The notes below the pieces were generated by a model, which did no database searches, was not told the DNA's origin, and was given only the letters and a program-made list of their open reading frames with translations. Below are positions 31,283 to 39,823 of a DNA stretch of 64,000 bases, in pieces. Source of the DNA: Demequina aurantiaca (GTDB lineage Bacteria; Actinomycetota; Actinomycetes; Actinomycetales; Demequinaceae); NCBI RefSeq assembly GCF_000975135.1, contig NZ_BBRF01000002.1, positions 62,001 through 126,000 on the forward strand, in the 5' to 3' direction. Numbering within the stretch: position 1 is the first letter of the stretch; every line of letters starts with the position of its first letter. The position numbers and the translations under genes are program-made.

Positions 31283-34200
31283 GTGTACAGAGTCGTACAA
31301 CGTCCTAGTCTCCGGTTGACATCCGGCCTACTCAGCGGAGCACTCGTGCTCCCTCTCGCTGTACTCGCTACAGCACCCGCACAGGCAGCGACCATTCCAG
31401 CGTCGGGCCTCGACGCAGCGGCATTTGAGCTCGGTGCGGTGGCGCCGCTCGCCGTGGGCGAAGAGGAGCCAGAGTTCAAGGCTCTAGTTTTCTCTAAGAC
31501 TGCTGGTTACACGCATACGTCGATTCCCACGGCGATCGCGGCAATTGAGCAGATGGGGGAGGACGAGGGCTTTGAGGTGGATTCCACTGATGACGCCGGC
31601 GCCTTCACTGCCGAGAACCTCGAACAGTACGACGTTGTGGTCTGGGTATCGACCACAGGTGACGTGCTCGACACAACGCAGCAGGAGGCGTTCGAAGGCT
31701 ACATTCAGGGTGGTGGTGGTTACGCGGGAATTCACGCAGCGTCCGACACTGAGTACGACTGGCCCTGGTACGGCGACCTGGTAGGCGCCTACTTTAAGGG
31801 GCACCCTGCACAGCAGAACGCCGATGTCATCGTTGAGGACCATGCACACCCGTCCACGGAACACCTCCCCGAGGTCTGGACGCGTTTTGACGAGTGGTAC
31901 TCATTCCAGGACAACCCCCGCAGCGACGTGCATGTGTTGGCGTCGGTGGACGAGTCCTCATATACCGGAGGCACGATGGGTGACGATCACCCCATCGCGT
32001 GGTGCCACAACTACGACGGTGGCCGATCCTGGTACACGGGCGGCGGGCACACCGACGCTTCGTACAGCGATCCTGCGTTCGCGACCCACTTGCTGCAGGG
32101 TATTCGTACCGCCGCTGGCGTCGAGAAGGCCGGGTGCAACGTCACTCAGAGCGACAGCTACGAACTCGTCACGCTGGACGGCGACACCGGAAACCCGATG
32201 TCCCTCAACGTGGCCGACGACGGCACGGTGTTCTACCTCGAGCGCAAGGGCACGGTGCGCCGCATCGACGCAGGTACTCAACAGCGTACTGACGCATTGG
32301 TACTCCCCGTGGCGCTGAGCGGCGAGGATGGCCTGCTCGGCATGGTCCTCGACCCTGAGTTCGAGACCAACAACTGGGCATATATCTACTACGCGCCGTT
32401 GACGCCAACGGCGGAGGATGGGCCTCACAACCGCATCTCGCGCTTCACCTATGATCCCGCAGCGGGGACCTTCGACGCGGAGTCGGAGATCGCCGTGCTG
32501 AAAATCACGACTCAGCGTGACGAGTGCTGCCACGCCGGTGGCGACATGGTCTTCGACCTCGATGGCAACCTAATTCTCGCCACGGGTGACAACACCAACC
32601 CCTTTAACTCGAGCGGCTACACGCCGATCGACGAGCGAGCCGGACGTTCCTCGTGGGACGCGCAAGGTACCTCGGGTAACACCAACGACCTGCGTGGAAA
32701 GATCGTTCGCATCACCCCACAGGCTGACGGTTCGTACACGATCCCCGCAGGCAACCTGTTCGACGAGACTGATGACGCGGACGACAAGACGCGGCCCGAG
32801 GTGTACGCCATGGGCTTCCGCAACCCCTTCCGCATTGGACTGGACCCGTATACGGGCAGCGTGCTCGTGGCCGACTATGGACCCGACGCCGGTAGCCGCA
32901 ACGCAAACCGCGGCCCGGCAGCTACCACCGAGTGGAACATCGTGTCCGAGGCTGGCAACTACGGCTGGCCCTTCTGCACCGGAATTACCTGCTACAACGA
33001 CTTCAACTTTGAGAATAATCAGTCGGGCTCGGTGTTCAACGCTGCGGCCATCACCAACGACAGCCCCAACAACACTGGGTTAACGACTCTTCCCCCGGTC
33101 ATCTCTCCCGAGTACTACGGCGAGCGTGGACGCAACGACAACCCCTGGCCGCAGGTGGGCAACGGATCCGGGTACACCGGCGCGCCCATGGGTGGTCCCG
33201 TGTACGAGTATGACAAGGACCTCGATGTCGACACTAAGTTCCCCGAGTACTGGGACGGCAAGGCGTTCTTTGGTGATTGGAACACCGGCGAGGCGTTCTC
33301 GATTCAGATGAACCGTGAAGGCGCGCAACCCGGAACCGAGATCATGAAGATGGTTCCGATGCTGCCAGGCGTCATCGGCGACGAGTCCGGCTTTAACCGG
33401 GTGATGGACGCGGAGTGGGGCCCCGACGGCTCGCTGTATGTGATCGACTGGGGCTCCGGCTTCGGCGGCAACAACGGCAACTCAGGAGTCTTCCGCATTG
33501 ACTACGTCGAGGGAAACCCCTCACCAATTGCTCGGGCAGCCGCTGACGTCACGCACACCGCAGACGAATCACTTGAGGTCAATTTCTCCTCGGAGGGTAC
33601 GCGTCACCCCGCAGCGCTTCCGCTCGATTTTGAGTGGGACTTTGGCGATGGATCCGCAACCTCGAGTGAGCTGAACCCGACGCACACCTACAACGGTGTG
33701 GGTGAGTACACCGCTCAGCTGACGGTGACCGACCCCGATGGTCGTTTTGCCATCGCCACGGTGAACCTCGTGGTTGGCAACGCCCTACCCACCGTAAGCA
33801 TTGTCTTCCCCGAACAGGGAGGATTCTTCTCCTGGGGTGACGAGGTCTCCTACAAGGTGATCGTGGACGACCCCGACGCATCCGGAGCTATCGACTGCGC
33901 CAATGTGCAGGTGCTTCCGGCGCTGGGTCACGACTCGCACCAGCACCCGATGAGCGAGCTGAATGGCTGCGAGGGCAAGATCCCCACGCAGCGTGACAGC
34001 GGACACGGTCTCACGGCCAACATCTTCTGGGTCGTGGACGTCCGCTACACGGATGACGGTGGCGCCGCAGGCGTCCCGCTGACCGCATATGGCACGAACG
34101 TTCTCAATTCGAAGCACTTCGAGGCTGAGTACTTCGACGAGACTGGCGGAGACTCTGAGGGAGTGCGTACCGAAGACACCGAGGATGAAGGCGGCGGACT

Positions 34201-37200
34201 CAACTTGTCCTACGTCGGCGCCGGCGACTGGTGGTCGTACGAGCCAGTCAACTTCAAGGGCATCACTGGCATCGAGATGCGTGGAGCATCTCCAAACAAG
34301 CCGGGCACCATCACGATGCACTGGAACGCGCCCGATGGCCCTGTTCTGGGGACCTTCACCTACACCAACACTGGTGGATGGCAGAAGTATCAGGACTTTG
34401 GCACTGAACTGACGGATCTTCCTACAGAAACCGGAACGCTATACTTCGTCAACTCAGGCGGCGAGGTCAACATCAACTACTTCGAGTGGACCGGGGTAGG
34501 TGTCGACAGCAACCAGCTGCCCGTCATCGACCTGGATGTTCCAGTAGTGTCCGGTGACGCGCCGCTGACGGTGGATGCCACCGCCACGGCGACTGACCCC
34601 GAAGGTACCGCGGTCACGCTGACGTGGAACCAGGGCACTGGCGCAGGATTCGTTGCAGGAGATGCCACCGAGCAGTTCGTGTATGACACGCCTGGCCAAT
34701 ACTTGCTGAGGGTACGTGCCACTGACGAGGAAGGCGCCTACGGAGAGGAAGAGGTCACGATTAACGTGACTCAGGCCGGCGGAAACACGGGCACGCACAT
34801 GTGCTTCAGTGGTCGCTCGGACGACTTCCTTGACGACACGCTCGATACCGACCGCTGGGACGGCATCGTTCGCGCCAACCAGGACGCCACTGTAAAGGAC
34901 GGCAGCCTGGTCATCCCCGCAGGCAAGACCGACATCTACAAGGAAACGAACAATGTCGAGAACATCGTCTTGCAGGATGTTCCTGCAGGCGCATGGTCCG
35001 CGACGACCAAGGTGACCTTCCCTGCCAGGGACAAGTACCAGCAGGCCGGTCTCGTGATCTACGGAGATGACGACAACTACGCGAAGATGGTGCTCCAGGC
35101 ACGCGGTGCTGACAACGCTGGCCAGCGCATTTTCCAGTTCGTGAGGGAGGAGGCGGGGGCTCCTAACGAAGTCGCGGCCTCCAACACCGCGAACCTGGGT
35201 GCCGAGTTCCCGGACACCTACTTTGTTCGCCTCACCAGCGACGGAACCAGTCTCAACGGTTGGTATTCAGAAGATGGTGTGGACTTCACGATGATGCCGG
35301 AGACCAAGCTGCTTGCGGGTATAGACAACCCCCGCATCGGCGTGGCCGCCTGGGCAAACGCGGCAGCTCCCATCACCCTGGTGGAGGCTGAGTTCGACTG
35401 GTTCCACATCACTCCCGACGACACCGCATCCGCGGTCGGGGGCCCGGATGACGAGTTCGACGGCTCTGCCCTCAACACGTGCATCTGGACTGTGGTGAAC
35501 GAGGACACCGACGGCTACCGAGTGGCCGACGGTGAATTGCAGATCGACACCACCCCGTACGACATCTACGAAAGCGCAGCGGGCGACGTGACCAACTTCG
35601 TCGTCCAGGATGTCGAGGGGGACGAGTGGGTAGTCGAGACCAAGGTCGATGCCTCAGGGCTCGACCGTCGCTACCAGCAGGGTGGCCTGATTGTTCGGGC
35701 CGACGATGACAACTATGTGAAGTTGGACATCCTGGCCACGAACGCTGCTGGGTCCACTCTCAACCGCAACATCGAGATGCGCAGTGAGGTTGGCGGTGCG
35801 GTGCAACAGCCGCAACCCACAGTCAACGGTTTCTCCGGGGACATCGTTTCGCTCCGCCTTGAGCGCAGTGGCGATGACTTCACTGGCTACTACAGCGTTG
35901 ACGGTGAATCGTGGACTCAGGTGGGGTCCGTCGCGATTACGAACGCGGCGGCAGCTACGGGCGAGGTTGGACTGTATGCCCTGGGCAACCCCGCGCAGGG
36001 ATCCCAGATCAACACCGCGCACTTCGATTATTTCCGGGTGATTGAAGACACCGTGGTGGAGCCACTAGAGGTCTCCGCGGCCGTGAGCCCCGAGGACCCT
36101 TCGGGTGCGAACGGTTGGTACAACGGTGACGTCACGGTGGAGATCGATGTCACCGGTGGTGGCGAGAGCAGTGTGTACCGCGAGTGGTTGCTGGAAGGCA
36201 CTCACGTATGGTCCGAGTACACCGCGCCTATCGTGGTGAGCGAAGACGGGGAACACACCATCTACTTCAAGGCGTCCAGCCCTGAGGCGGATGAGGTTGA
36301 GGGTGAGGTGTCGTTCAAGATTGACGCCACCAAGCCTTCGGTGACCGGTGCTGTCGCTGACTTGGAAGCTGATCCTCGTGTCTTTGAGGCGACGGCTACC
36401 GACGCTGGCAGTGGCGTGGAACTGACCGAGTACAGGATTGATGCTGGGGCATGGACTGAGTACACCGAGGGCGTCGAGCTCACGGATGCTGCGCAGACCA
36501 TCGAGTTCCGTGCAACTGACGCGGCGGGCAATCTCTCCGCAGTGGGCAGTGCGGCAGTGCCAGCAGTGGAGGGTGAGGTGGAGGTTGCCGCTCCAGTCCT
36601 CACCAAGGTCGCGCCGACGTCAGGAACGACCGCAGGTGGAACCACGGTGACCCTGACGGGTACTGACTTCACCGGTGCTACCTCAGTCAAGTTCGATGGC
36701 AAGGCGGGCACCTCACTGTCCGTTGTGTCGTCGACCAAGATCACGGTCAAGACTCCCGCGCATGCGGCGGGTTCAGCCAACGTGGTGGTCACCACTGCGG
36801 CTGGAGTGTCTGCGGGGAAGTCGTTCACCTACGTTGCTCCGGTGGCGTCCAAGTCGTTTGCAGATGTCACGACGTCAACGAAGTTCTACAAGGAGATCCT
36901 GTGGCTTGCCAATGAGGGTGTCTCTACGGGTTGGGATACTCCTGCTGGTAAGGAGTACCGCCCGCTGGTGAGCGTCGAACGCAACGCGATGGTGGCGTTC
37001 ATGTACCGGTATGCCGGTTCGCCTGCCGTGACATTGCCTGCGAAGTCTCCTTTTGCGGACATCACTCCGAGCACGAAGTTCTACAAGGAAATGGTGTGGG
37101 CTTCGCAGCAGGGAATCTCGACAGGTTGGCTTGAGAAGAACGGAACGAAGACGTTCCGTCCGTATGAGGCGATTACTCGTGATGCGATGGCGGCGTTCTT

Positions 37201-37423
37201 GTACCGCATGGCGGGCAAGCCGTCACACACTAGCCCGGCGTTGTCACCCTTCGTGGACATGACTCCTGCGAGCAAGTTCTACAAGGAAATCACGTGGTTG
37301 GCCGACACCGGTATCACCACTGGATGGGGTGTCAGCGGAGGTAAGGAGTACCGGCCCTTTAGCTTCACCAACCGTGACGCGATGGCGGCGTTCCTGTACC
37401 GCTTCGACCGACTAGGCAACTAG
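31283..37423 (+). CDS. Giant secreted ThuA / sugar dehydrogenase / PKD / CBM / SLH protein
   Basis: A 2046-residue exported protein. Domains in order: signal peptide (LLSGALVLPLAVLATAPAQA); ThuA domain (about 65-281; GYAGIHAASDTEYDWPWYGD, GGGHTDASY); glucose/sorbosone-dehydrogenase-like beta propeller (about 293-743; FGDWNTGEAF, VIDWGSGFGG); PKD (about 745-833; FEWDFGDGS); Ig-like segment; CBM6-like module (about 943-1073; VGAGDWWSYEPV); second PKD-like domain; two homologous concanavalin-like DUF1349 modules (about 1172-1380 and 1386-1590); an OmpL47/Ig-type region; TIG/IPT domain (about 1770-1853); and three S-layer-homology repeats to the end (FADVTTSTKFYKE, FADITPSTKFYKE, FVDMTPASKFYKE). 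ThuA is linked to trehalose and other sugar use, and the propeller to PQQ-type sugar oxidation; the substrate is not evident. The SLH repeats suggest wall attachment. The start is GTG after GAGGAAG. Followed by a perfect terminator. Confidence 0.88.
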   Translation: MYRVVQRPSLRLTSGLLSGALVLPLAVLATAPAQAATIPASGLDAAAFELGAVAPLAVGEEEPEFKALVFSKTAGYTHTSIPTAIAAIEQMGEDEGFEVDSTDDAGAFTAENLEQYDVVVWVSTTGDVLDTTQQEAFEGYIQGGGGYAGIHAASDTEYDWPWYGDLVGAYFKGHPAQQNADVIVEDHAHPSTEHLPEVWTRFDEWYSFQDNPRSDVHVLASVDESSYTGGTMGDDHPIAWCHNYDGGRSWYTGGGHTDASYSDPAFATHLLQGIRTAAGVEKAGCNVTQSDSYELVTLDGDTGNPMSLNVADDGTVFYLERKGTVRRIDAGTQQRTDALVLPVALSGEDGLLGMVLDPEFETNNWAYIYYAPLTPTAEDGPHNRISRFTYDPAAGTFDAESEIAVLKITTQRDECCHAGGDMVFDLDGNLILATGDNTNPFNSSGYTPIDERAGRSSWDAQGTSGNTNDLRGKIVRITPQADGSYTIPAGNLFDETDDADDKTRPEVYAMGFRNPFRIGLDPYTGSVLVADYGPDAGSRNANRGPAATTEWNIVSEAGNYGWPFCTGITCYNDFNFENNQSGSVFNAAAITNDSPNNTGLTTLPPVISPEYYGERGRNDNPWPQVGNGSGYTGAPMGGPVYEYDKDLDVDTKFPEYWDGKAFFGDWNTGEAFSIQMNREGAQPGTEIMKMVPMLPGVIGDESGFNRVMDAEWGPDGSLYVIDWGSGFGGNNGNSGVFRIDYVEGNPSPIARAAADVTHTADESLEVNFSSEGTRHPAALPLDFEWDFGDGSATSSELNPTHTYNGVGEYTAQLTVTDPDGRFAIATVNLVVGNALPTVSIVFPEQGGFFSWGDEVSYKVIVDDPDASGAIDCANVQVLPALGHDSHQHPMSELNGCEGKIPTQRDSGHGLTANIFWVVDVRYTDDGGAAGVPLTAYGTNVLNSKHFEAEYFDETGGDSEGVRTEDTEDEGGGLNLSYVGAGDWWSYEPVNFKGITGIEMRGASPNKPGTITMHWNAPDGPVLGTFTYTNTGGWQKYQDFGTELTDLPTETGTLYFVNSGGEVNINYFEWTGVGVDSNQLPVIDLDVPVVSGDAPLTVDATATATDPEGTAVTLTWNQGTGAGFVAGDATEQFVYDTPGQYLLRVRATDEEGAYGEEEVTINVTQAGGNTGTHMCFSGRSDDFLDDTLDTDRWDGIVRANQDATVKDGSLVIPAGKTDIYKETNNVENIVLQDVPAGAWSATTKVTFPARDKYQQAGLVIYGDDDNYAKMVLQARGADNAGQRIFQFVREEAGAPNEVAASNTANLGAEFPDTYFVRLTSDGTSLNGWYSEDGVDFTMMPETKLLAGIDNPRIGVAAWANAAAPITLVEAEFDWFHITPDDTASAVGGPDDEFDGSALNTCIWTVVNEDTDGYRVADGELQIDTTPYDIYESAAGDVTNFVVQDVEGDEWVVETKVDASGLDRRYQQGGLIVRADDDNYVKLDILATNAAGSTLNRNIEMRSEVGGAVQQPQPTVNGFSGDIVSLRLERSGDDFTGYYSVDGESWTQVGSVAITNAAAATGEVGLYALGNPAQGSQINTAHFDYFRVIEDTVVEPLEVSAAVSPEDPSGANGWYNGDVTVEIDVTGGGESSVYREWLLEGTHVWSEYTAPIVVSEDGEHTIYFKASSPEADEVEGEVSFKIDATKPSVTGAVADLEADPRVFEATATDAGSGVELTEYRIDAGAWTEYTEGVELTDAAQTIEFRATDAAGNLSAVGSAAVPAVEGEVEVAAPVLTKVAPTSGTTAGGTTVTLTGTDFTGATSVKFDGKAGTSLSVVSSTKITVKTPAHAAGSANVVVTTAAGVSAGKSFTYVAPVASKSFADVTTSTKFYKEILWLANEGVSTGWDTPAGKEYRPLVSVERNAMVAFMYRYAGSPAVTLPAKSPFADITPSTKFYKEMVWASQQGISTGWLEKNGTKTFRPYEAITRDAMAAFLYRMAGKPSHTSPALSPFVDMTPASKFYKEITWLADTGITTGWGVSGGKEYRPFSFTNRDAMAAFLYRFDRLGN

Positions 37424-37429
37424 CCCAAT

Positions 37430-37474
37430 GTGTGAGGGGCTCCGACATCAAGACGATGCCGGAGCCCCTCACAC
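37430..37474 (+). terminator. Strong stem-loop after the giant surface protein
   Basis: GTGTGAGGGGCTCCG (37430-37444) pairs perfectly with 37460-37474; after one mismatch the stem can extend by CATC/GATG. It begins seven bases after the stop. No T-run. The downstream gene then needs its own start or only partial read-through. Confidence 0.8.
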
Positions 37475-37520
37475 AGGTGCTGACACAGCAACGAGATTTC
37501 ATGTTTAGGAAGGCAGCACG

Positions 37521-38201
37521 ATGACGCACGCACTAGAACAGGTGGGTAGTTCGGTCCACTACCGTCGCTTCGTGGTAGACGCAGAACATTTCAGTGAAGC
37601 CGGGCCCCGGTGGGGCCGTTCGGTTGTATCGGCAATATTTGTTGCAGTGATTGCGCTGACGGGTGGAATGCTCTCGGCTACCAGTGCCGCAGCACACGGC
37701 GGGCCCTACGAGCTGGAGATTACTAGCGATGCCGCGGGTGGGATCGCGGTGTCGGCGACGTACGTCGAGGACGGACACGTCGTGAGCGAGATCATGGATC
37801 CGGTCGCCGAGGCCACGTCCGCCGACGGTCGGAACGCCGGGCCCATTGAGTTGATCTCGTCATCTGAGGGCGTGGGTCGGTGGGTGTCGGAGGAGCCATT
37901 CCTTGACGACGGCGATTGGACGGTGACTGTGACCACGACGCAACCGGAGGAGACTACGGCCACGGTCGAATTCACCGTTGCTCCATTGGAGGCGCCAGTG
38001 GAACCCGCGCCGATCACCAGCAACGACGAGTCTGCCGGCGAGGTCGCCACGGATAGTGATTCGACAACAGAAAGCGCGCCTGTGGGGGACGACTCCTCAT
38101 CATCATTTGCCTGGCTGATCTTCGCAGGAGCTGCCGGGCTTATCGTGATCGTTGGAGTTGCCGTGATTCTGGCCAAGCGCCGCAGCCGCGCACACTCCTA
38201 A
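37521..38201 (+). CDS. Membrane-anchored extracellular protein with mature N-terminal HGG (YtkA/CopC-like fold suspected)
   Basis: A 226-residue type I membrane protein. A long polar leader (about 35 residues) precedes the signal core (VVSAIFVAVIALTGGML), with cleavage predicted after SAAA so that the mature chain begins HGGPYELEIT. The exported beta-rich domain (about 60-155) ends in a DGDWTVTVTTTQPEET strand, like YtkA/FixH-type or CopC-like immunoglobulin folds. An acidic Ser/Thr/Glu linker and a C-terminal helix (FAWLIFAGAAGLIVIVGVAVIL) with KRRSR follow. An exposed N-terminal His is the copper ligand in CopC and LPMO-type proteins; copper binding here is speculation. The start has AGGAAGG upstream. 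It follows the giant protein's terminator, and its stop overlaps that of the convergent kinase. Confidence 0.65.
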   Translation: MTHALEQVGSSVHYRRFVVDAEHFSEAGPRWGRSVVSAIFVAVIALTGGMLSATSAAAHGGPYELEITSDAAGGIAVSATYVEDGHVVSEIMDPVAEATSADGRNAGPIELISSSEGVGRWVSEEPFLDDGDWTVTVTTTQPEETTATVEFTVAPLEAPVEPAPITSNDESAGEVATDSDSTTESAPVGDDSSSSFAWLIFAGAAGLIVIVGVAVILAKRRSRAHS

Positions 38202-39823
38202 ATCTCGGAGTTGGGATCCACGCGTACGATCCACGTCGCGACGGTACCGGGGTTGTCCGCACCCGGGTCACGCGGTTCCAAAGAGAAAGTACCGTCGCGC
38301 CGGATCGCACGGTTCGCCAGGTTGGACGTCCCGGAGTGACGGACGGTCGCACCCGAGGCTCCGCGCCCATTGTCGCTCACCTGAATTTCCAGGCGGTGCT
38401 CACGGACCTTGACGGTGACCCAGGCCGCACTAGCGTTGGCGTGCCGAGCGACGTTTGACAGCAGTTCGCGCATGACTGCCACCGCATCGTCCGCCAGCGA
38501 GCGGTCGACCTCGCTGGCCGCAGCCACCTCGTCCCAGGATGCGTCCACTCGTGGCGCGAAGCCCAGTGTCTCCCGCGCGAGTGTGACCTCACGCTCAAGG
38601 CGAGTAGTCAGCGTCTCCTCACTGCGGCCACCGGCGAGTGCACTCATGACGCCGCGCACCTCATACTGGGCGCGGCGCACGTGCTCCAGGGTGGAATTGA
38701 GGCGCCTTGCCGCAGCATCGTCGACGTCTGCGGCAATGCCCTCGAGCTGAATCGAGGTTGCGAAGAGCTCTTGGGAGACGAAGTCGTGGAGATCGTCGGC
38801 GATGCGTTGGCGTTCGTCGCTTAATCCGGCCACGTGTTTCAAGTGCGTGATCTCTGCGAGGCCAAGCGCGATCGCGGCATCGGTCGCGAATCGCTGCGCC
38901 GTCGCCAGGTCCGACGAGAGAAACTCCTCGGCGCCCCGCTCGCGCCACAGCATCAGCAGCCCCACCGTGGTCTCGCCTGCGCGTAACGGCGCGTACATCG
39001 CCGGTCCAAAGTCGCGAATTGCCTCGAGCACATGGGCGCCCGGCGGGATCGACGAGACGAGGCCCACTCCACTGTGAACGGTCTGCATCGCGGGCCCATT
39101 CTCGGGGAGGTTGAGCCCCAACAACTCATGCGCTCGCGGGCCACCCGTGAATTCCAGCACCCACCGATCCGCGACTCCTGGCAGCGCGAGTGCAGAATGG
39201 GTGGCACGCGCGAGAGAGGACGCCGAGTCGAGGATCATCGTGAAGATCGACTCGTCCTCGGGGTTGGACAACAGCGAGGTGACGATGGTGTTCGAGGCCT
39301 CAAGCCACGCCTGGCGTTCCACGGCCTGGCTGTAAAGCTTCGCGTTGTCGATGGCGACCGAGGCGGCTGCGGCTAGCGCACGAACGATGCTCCCATCGGC
39401 GGCATTGAAGCCGCCGTCCTTGTTCGCGAGATAGAGGTAACCAAAGGTCGTGTCGCGCACTCGAAGTCGGGTGCCGAGGAACGCCCCGAGGGGCGGGTGC
39501 CCGGGTGGTAGGCCGAGAAACGCCGGGTGCGAAGTGATTTCGTCGATCATGAGGACGTCGTCCTGCGGAATCTCGTGCAGTACGCCGACGCCGCTGGGGG
39601 CGCGGCCGATGGCGTCCCATACCGAGGCGTCCATGCCGACGTACTGAAAACCCACGCTACGGTCATTGGCGTCGAGCTGATTGATGGCTGCGTATTGTGC
39701 GCCGGTGAGTTGCACTGAGGCATCGAGCATCTCGGCGAGAACTTCCGCCAGTTCGTGCTTGGCGTTCAGTCCTACGATGGCGTGCGTCAGTGCGTCGAGA
39801 GAAGTGCCGCTGTCATCGTTCAT
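38198..39823 (-). CDS. GAF-domain sensor histidine kinase, DevS/DosT-like
   Basis: A 541-residue soluble kinase with two GAF domains (about 20-165 and 180-325), a HisKA_3 dimerisation helix with phospho-acceptor His346 in DDLHDFVSQ, and an HATPase domain ending in SDNGRG and a short tail. The first GAF domain resembles mycobacterial DevS/DosT through ITSHPAFLGLPPGHPP and FGYLYLANKDGGF. His109 in PPGHPP lines up with DevS His149, the haem iron ligand, so it may be a haem oxygen/redox sensor. It is the last gene after cydABDC and overlaps cydC by 11 bases, so it is made together with cytochrome bd. No regulator lies beside it; the DevR-like protein at 30203-30820 is the best partner candidate. 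Confidence 0.88.
   Translation of the reverse strand: MNDDSGTSLDALTHAIVGLNAKHELAEVLAEMLDASVQLTGAQYAAINQLDANDRSVGFQYVGMDASVWDAIGRAPSGVGVLHEIPQDDVLMIDEITSHPAFLGLPPGHPPLGAFLGTRLRVRDTTFGYLYLANKDGGFNAADGSIVRALAAAASVAIDNAKLYSQAVERQAWLEASNTIVTSLLSNPEDESIFTMILDSASSLARATHSALALPGVADRWVLEFTGGPRAHELLGLNLPENGPAMQTVHSGVGLVSSIPPGAHVLEAIRDFGPAMYAPLRAGETTVGLLMLWRERGAEEFLSSDLATAQRFATDAAIALGLAEITHLKHVAGLSDERQRIADDLHDFVSQELFATSIQLEGIAADVDDAAARRLNSTLEHVRRAQYEVRGVMSALAGGRSEETLTTRLEREVTLARETLGFAPRVDASWDEVAAASEVDRSLADDAVAVMRELLSNVARHANASAAWVTVKVREHRLEIQVSDNGRGASGATVRHSGTSNLANRAIRRDGTFSLEPRDPGADNPGTVATWIVRVDPNSEI

Noticed and set aside
37030-37300. Repeated stretches around STKFYKE considered as DNA repeats
   Set aside because: They are the three S-layer-homology protein repeats of the giant surface protein, not an independent DNA element.
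31283-38201. The accessory island considered as a mobile element
   Set aside because: No transposase, integrase, flanking direct repeat or tRNA junction is visible, so transfer remains only a possibility.
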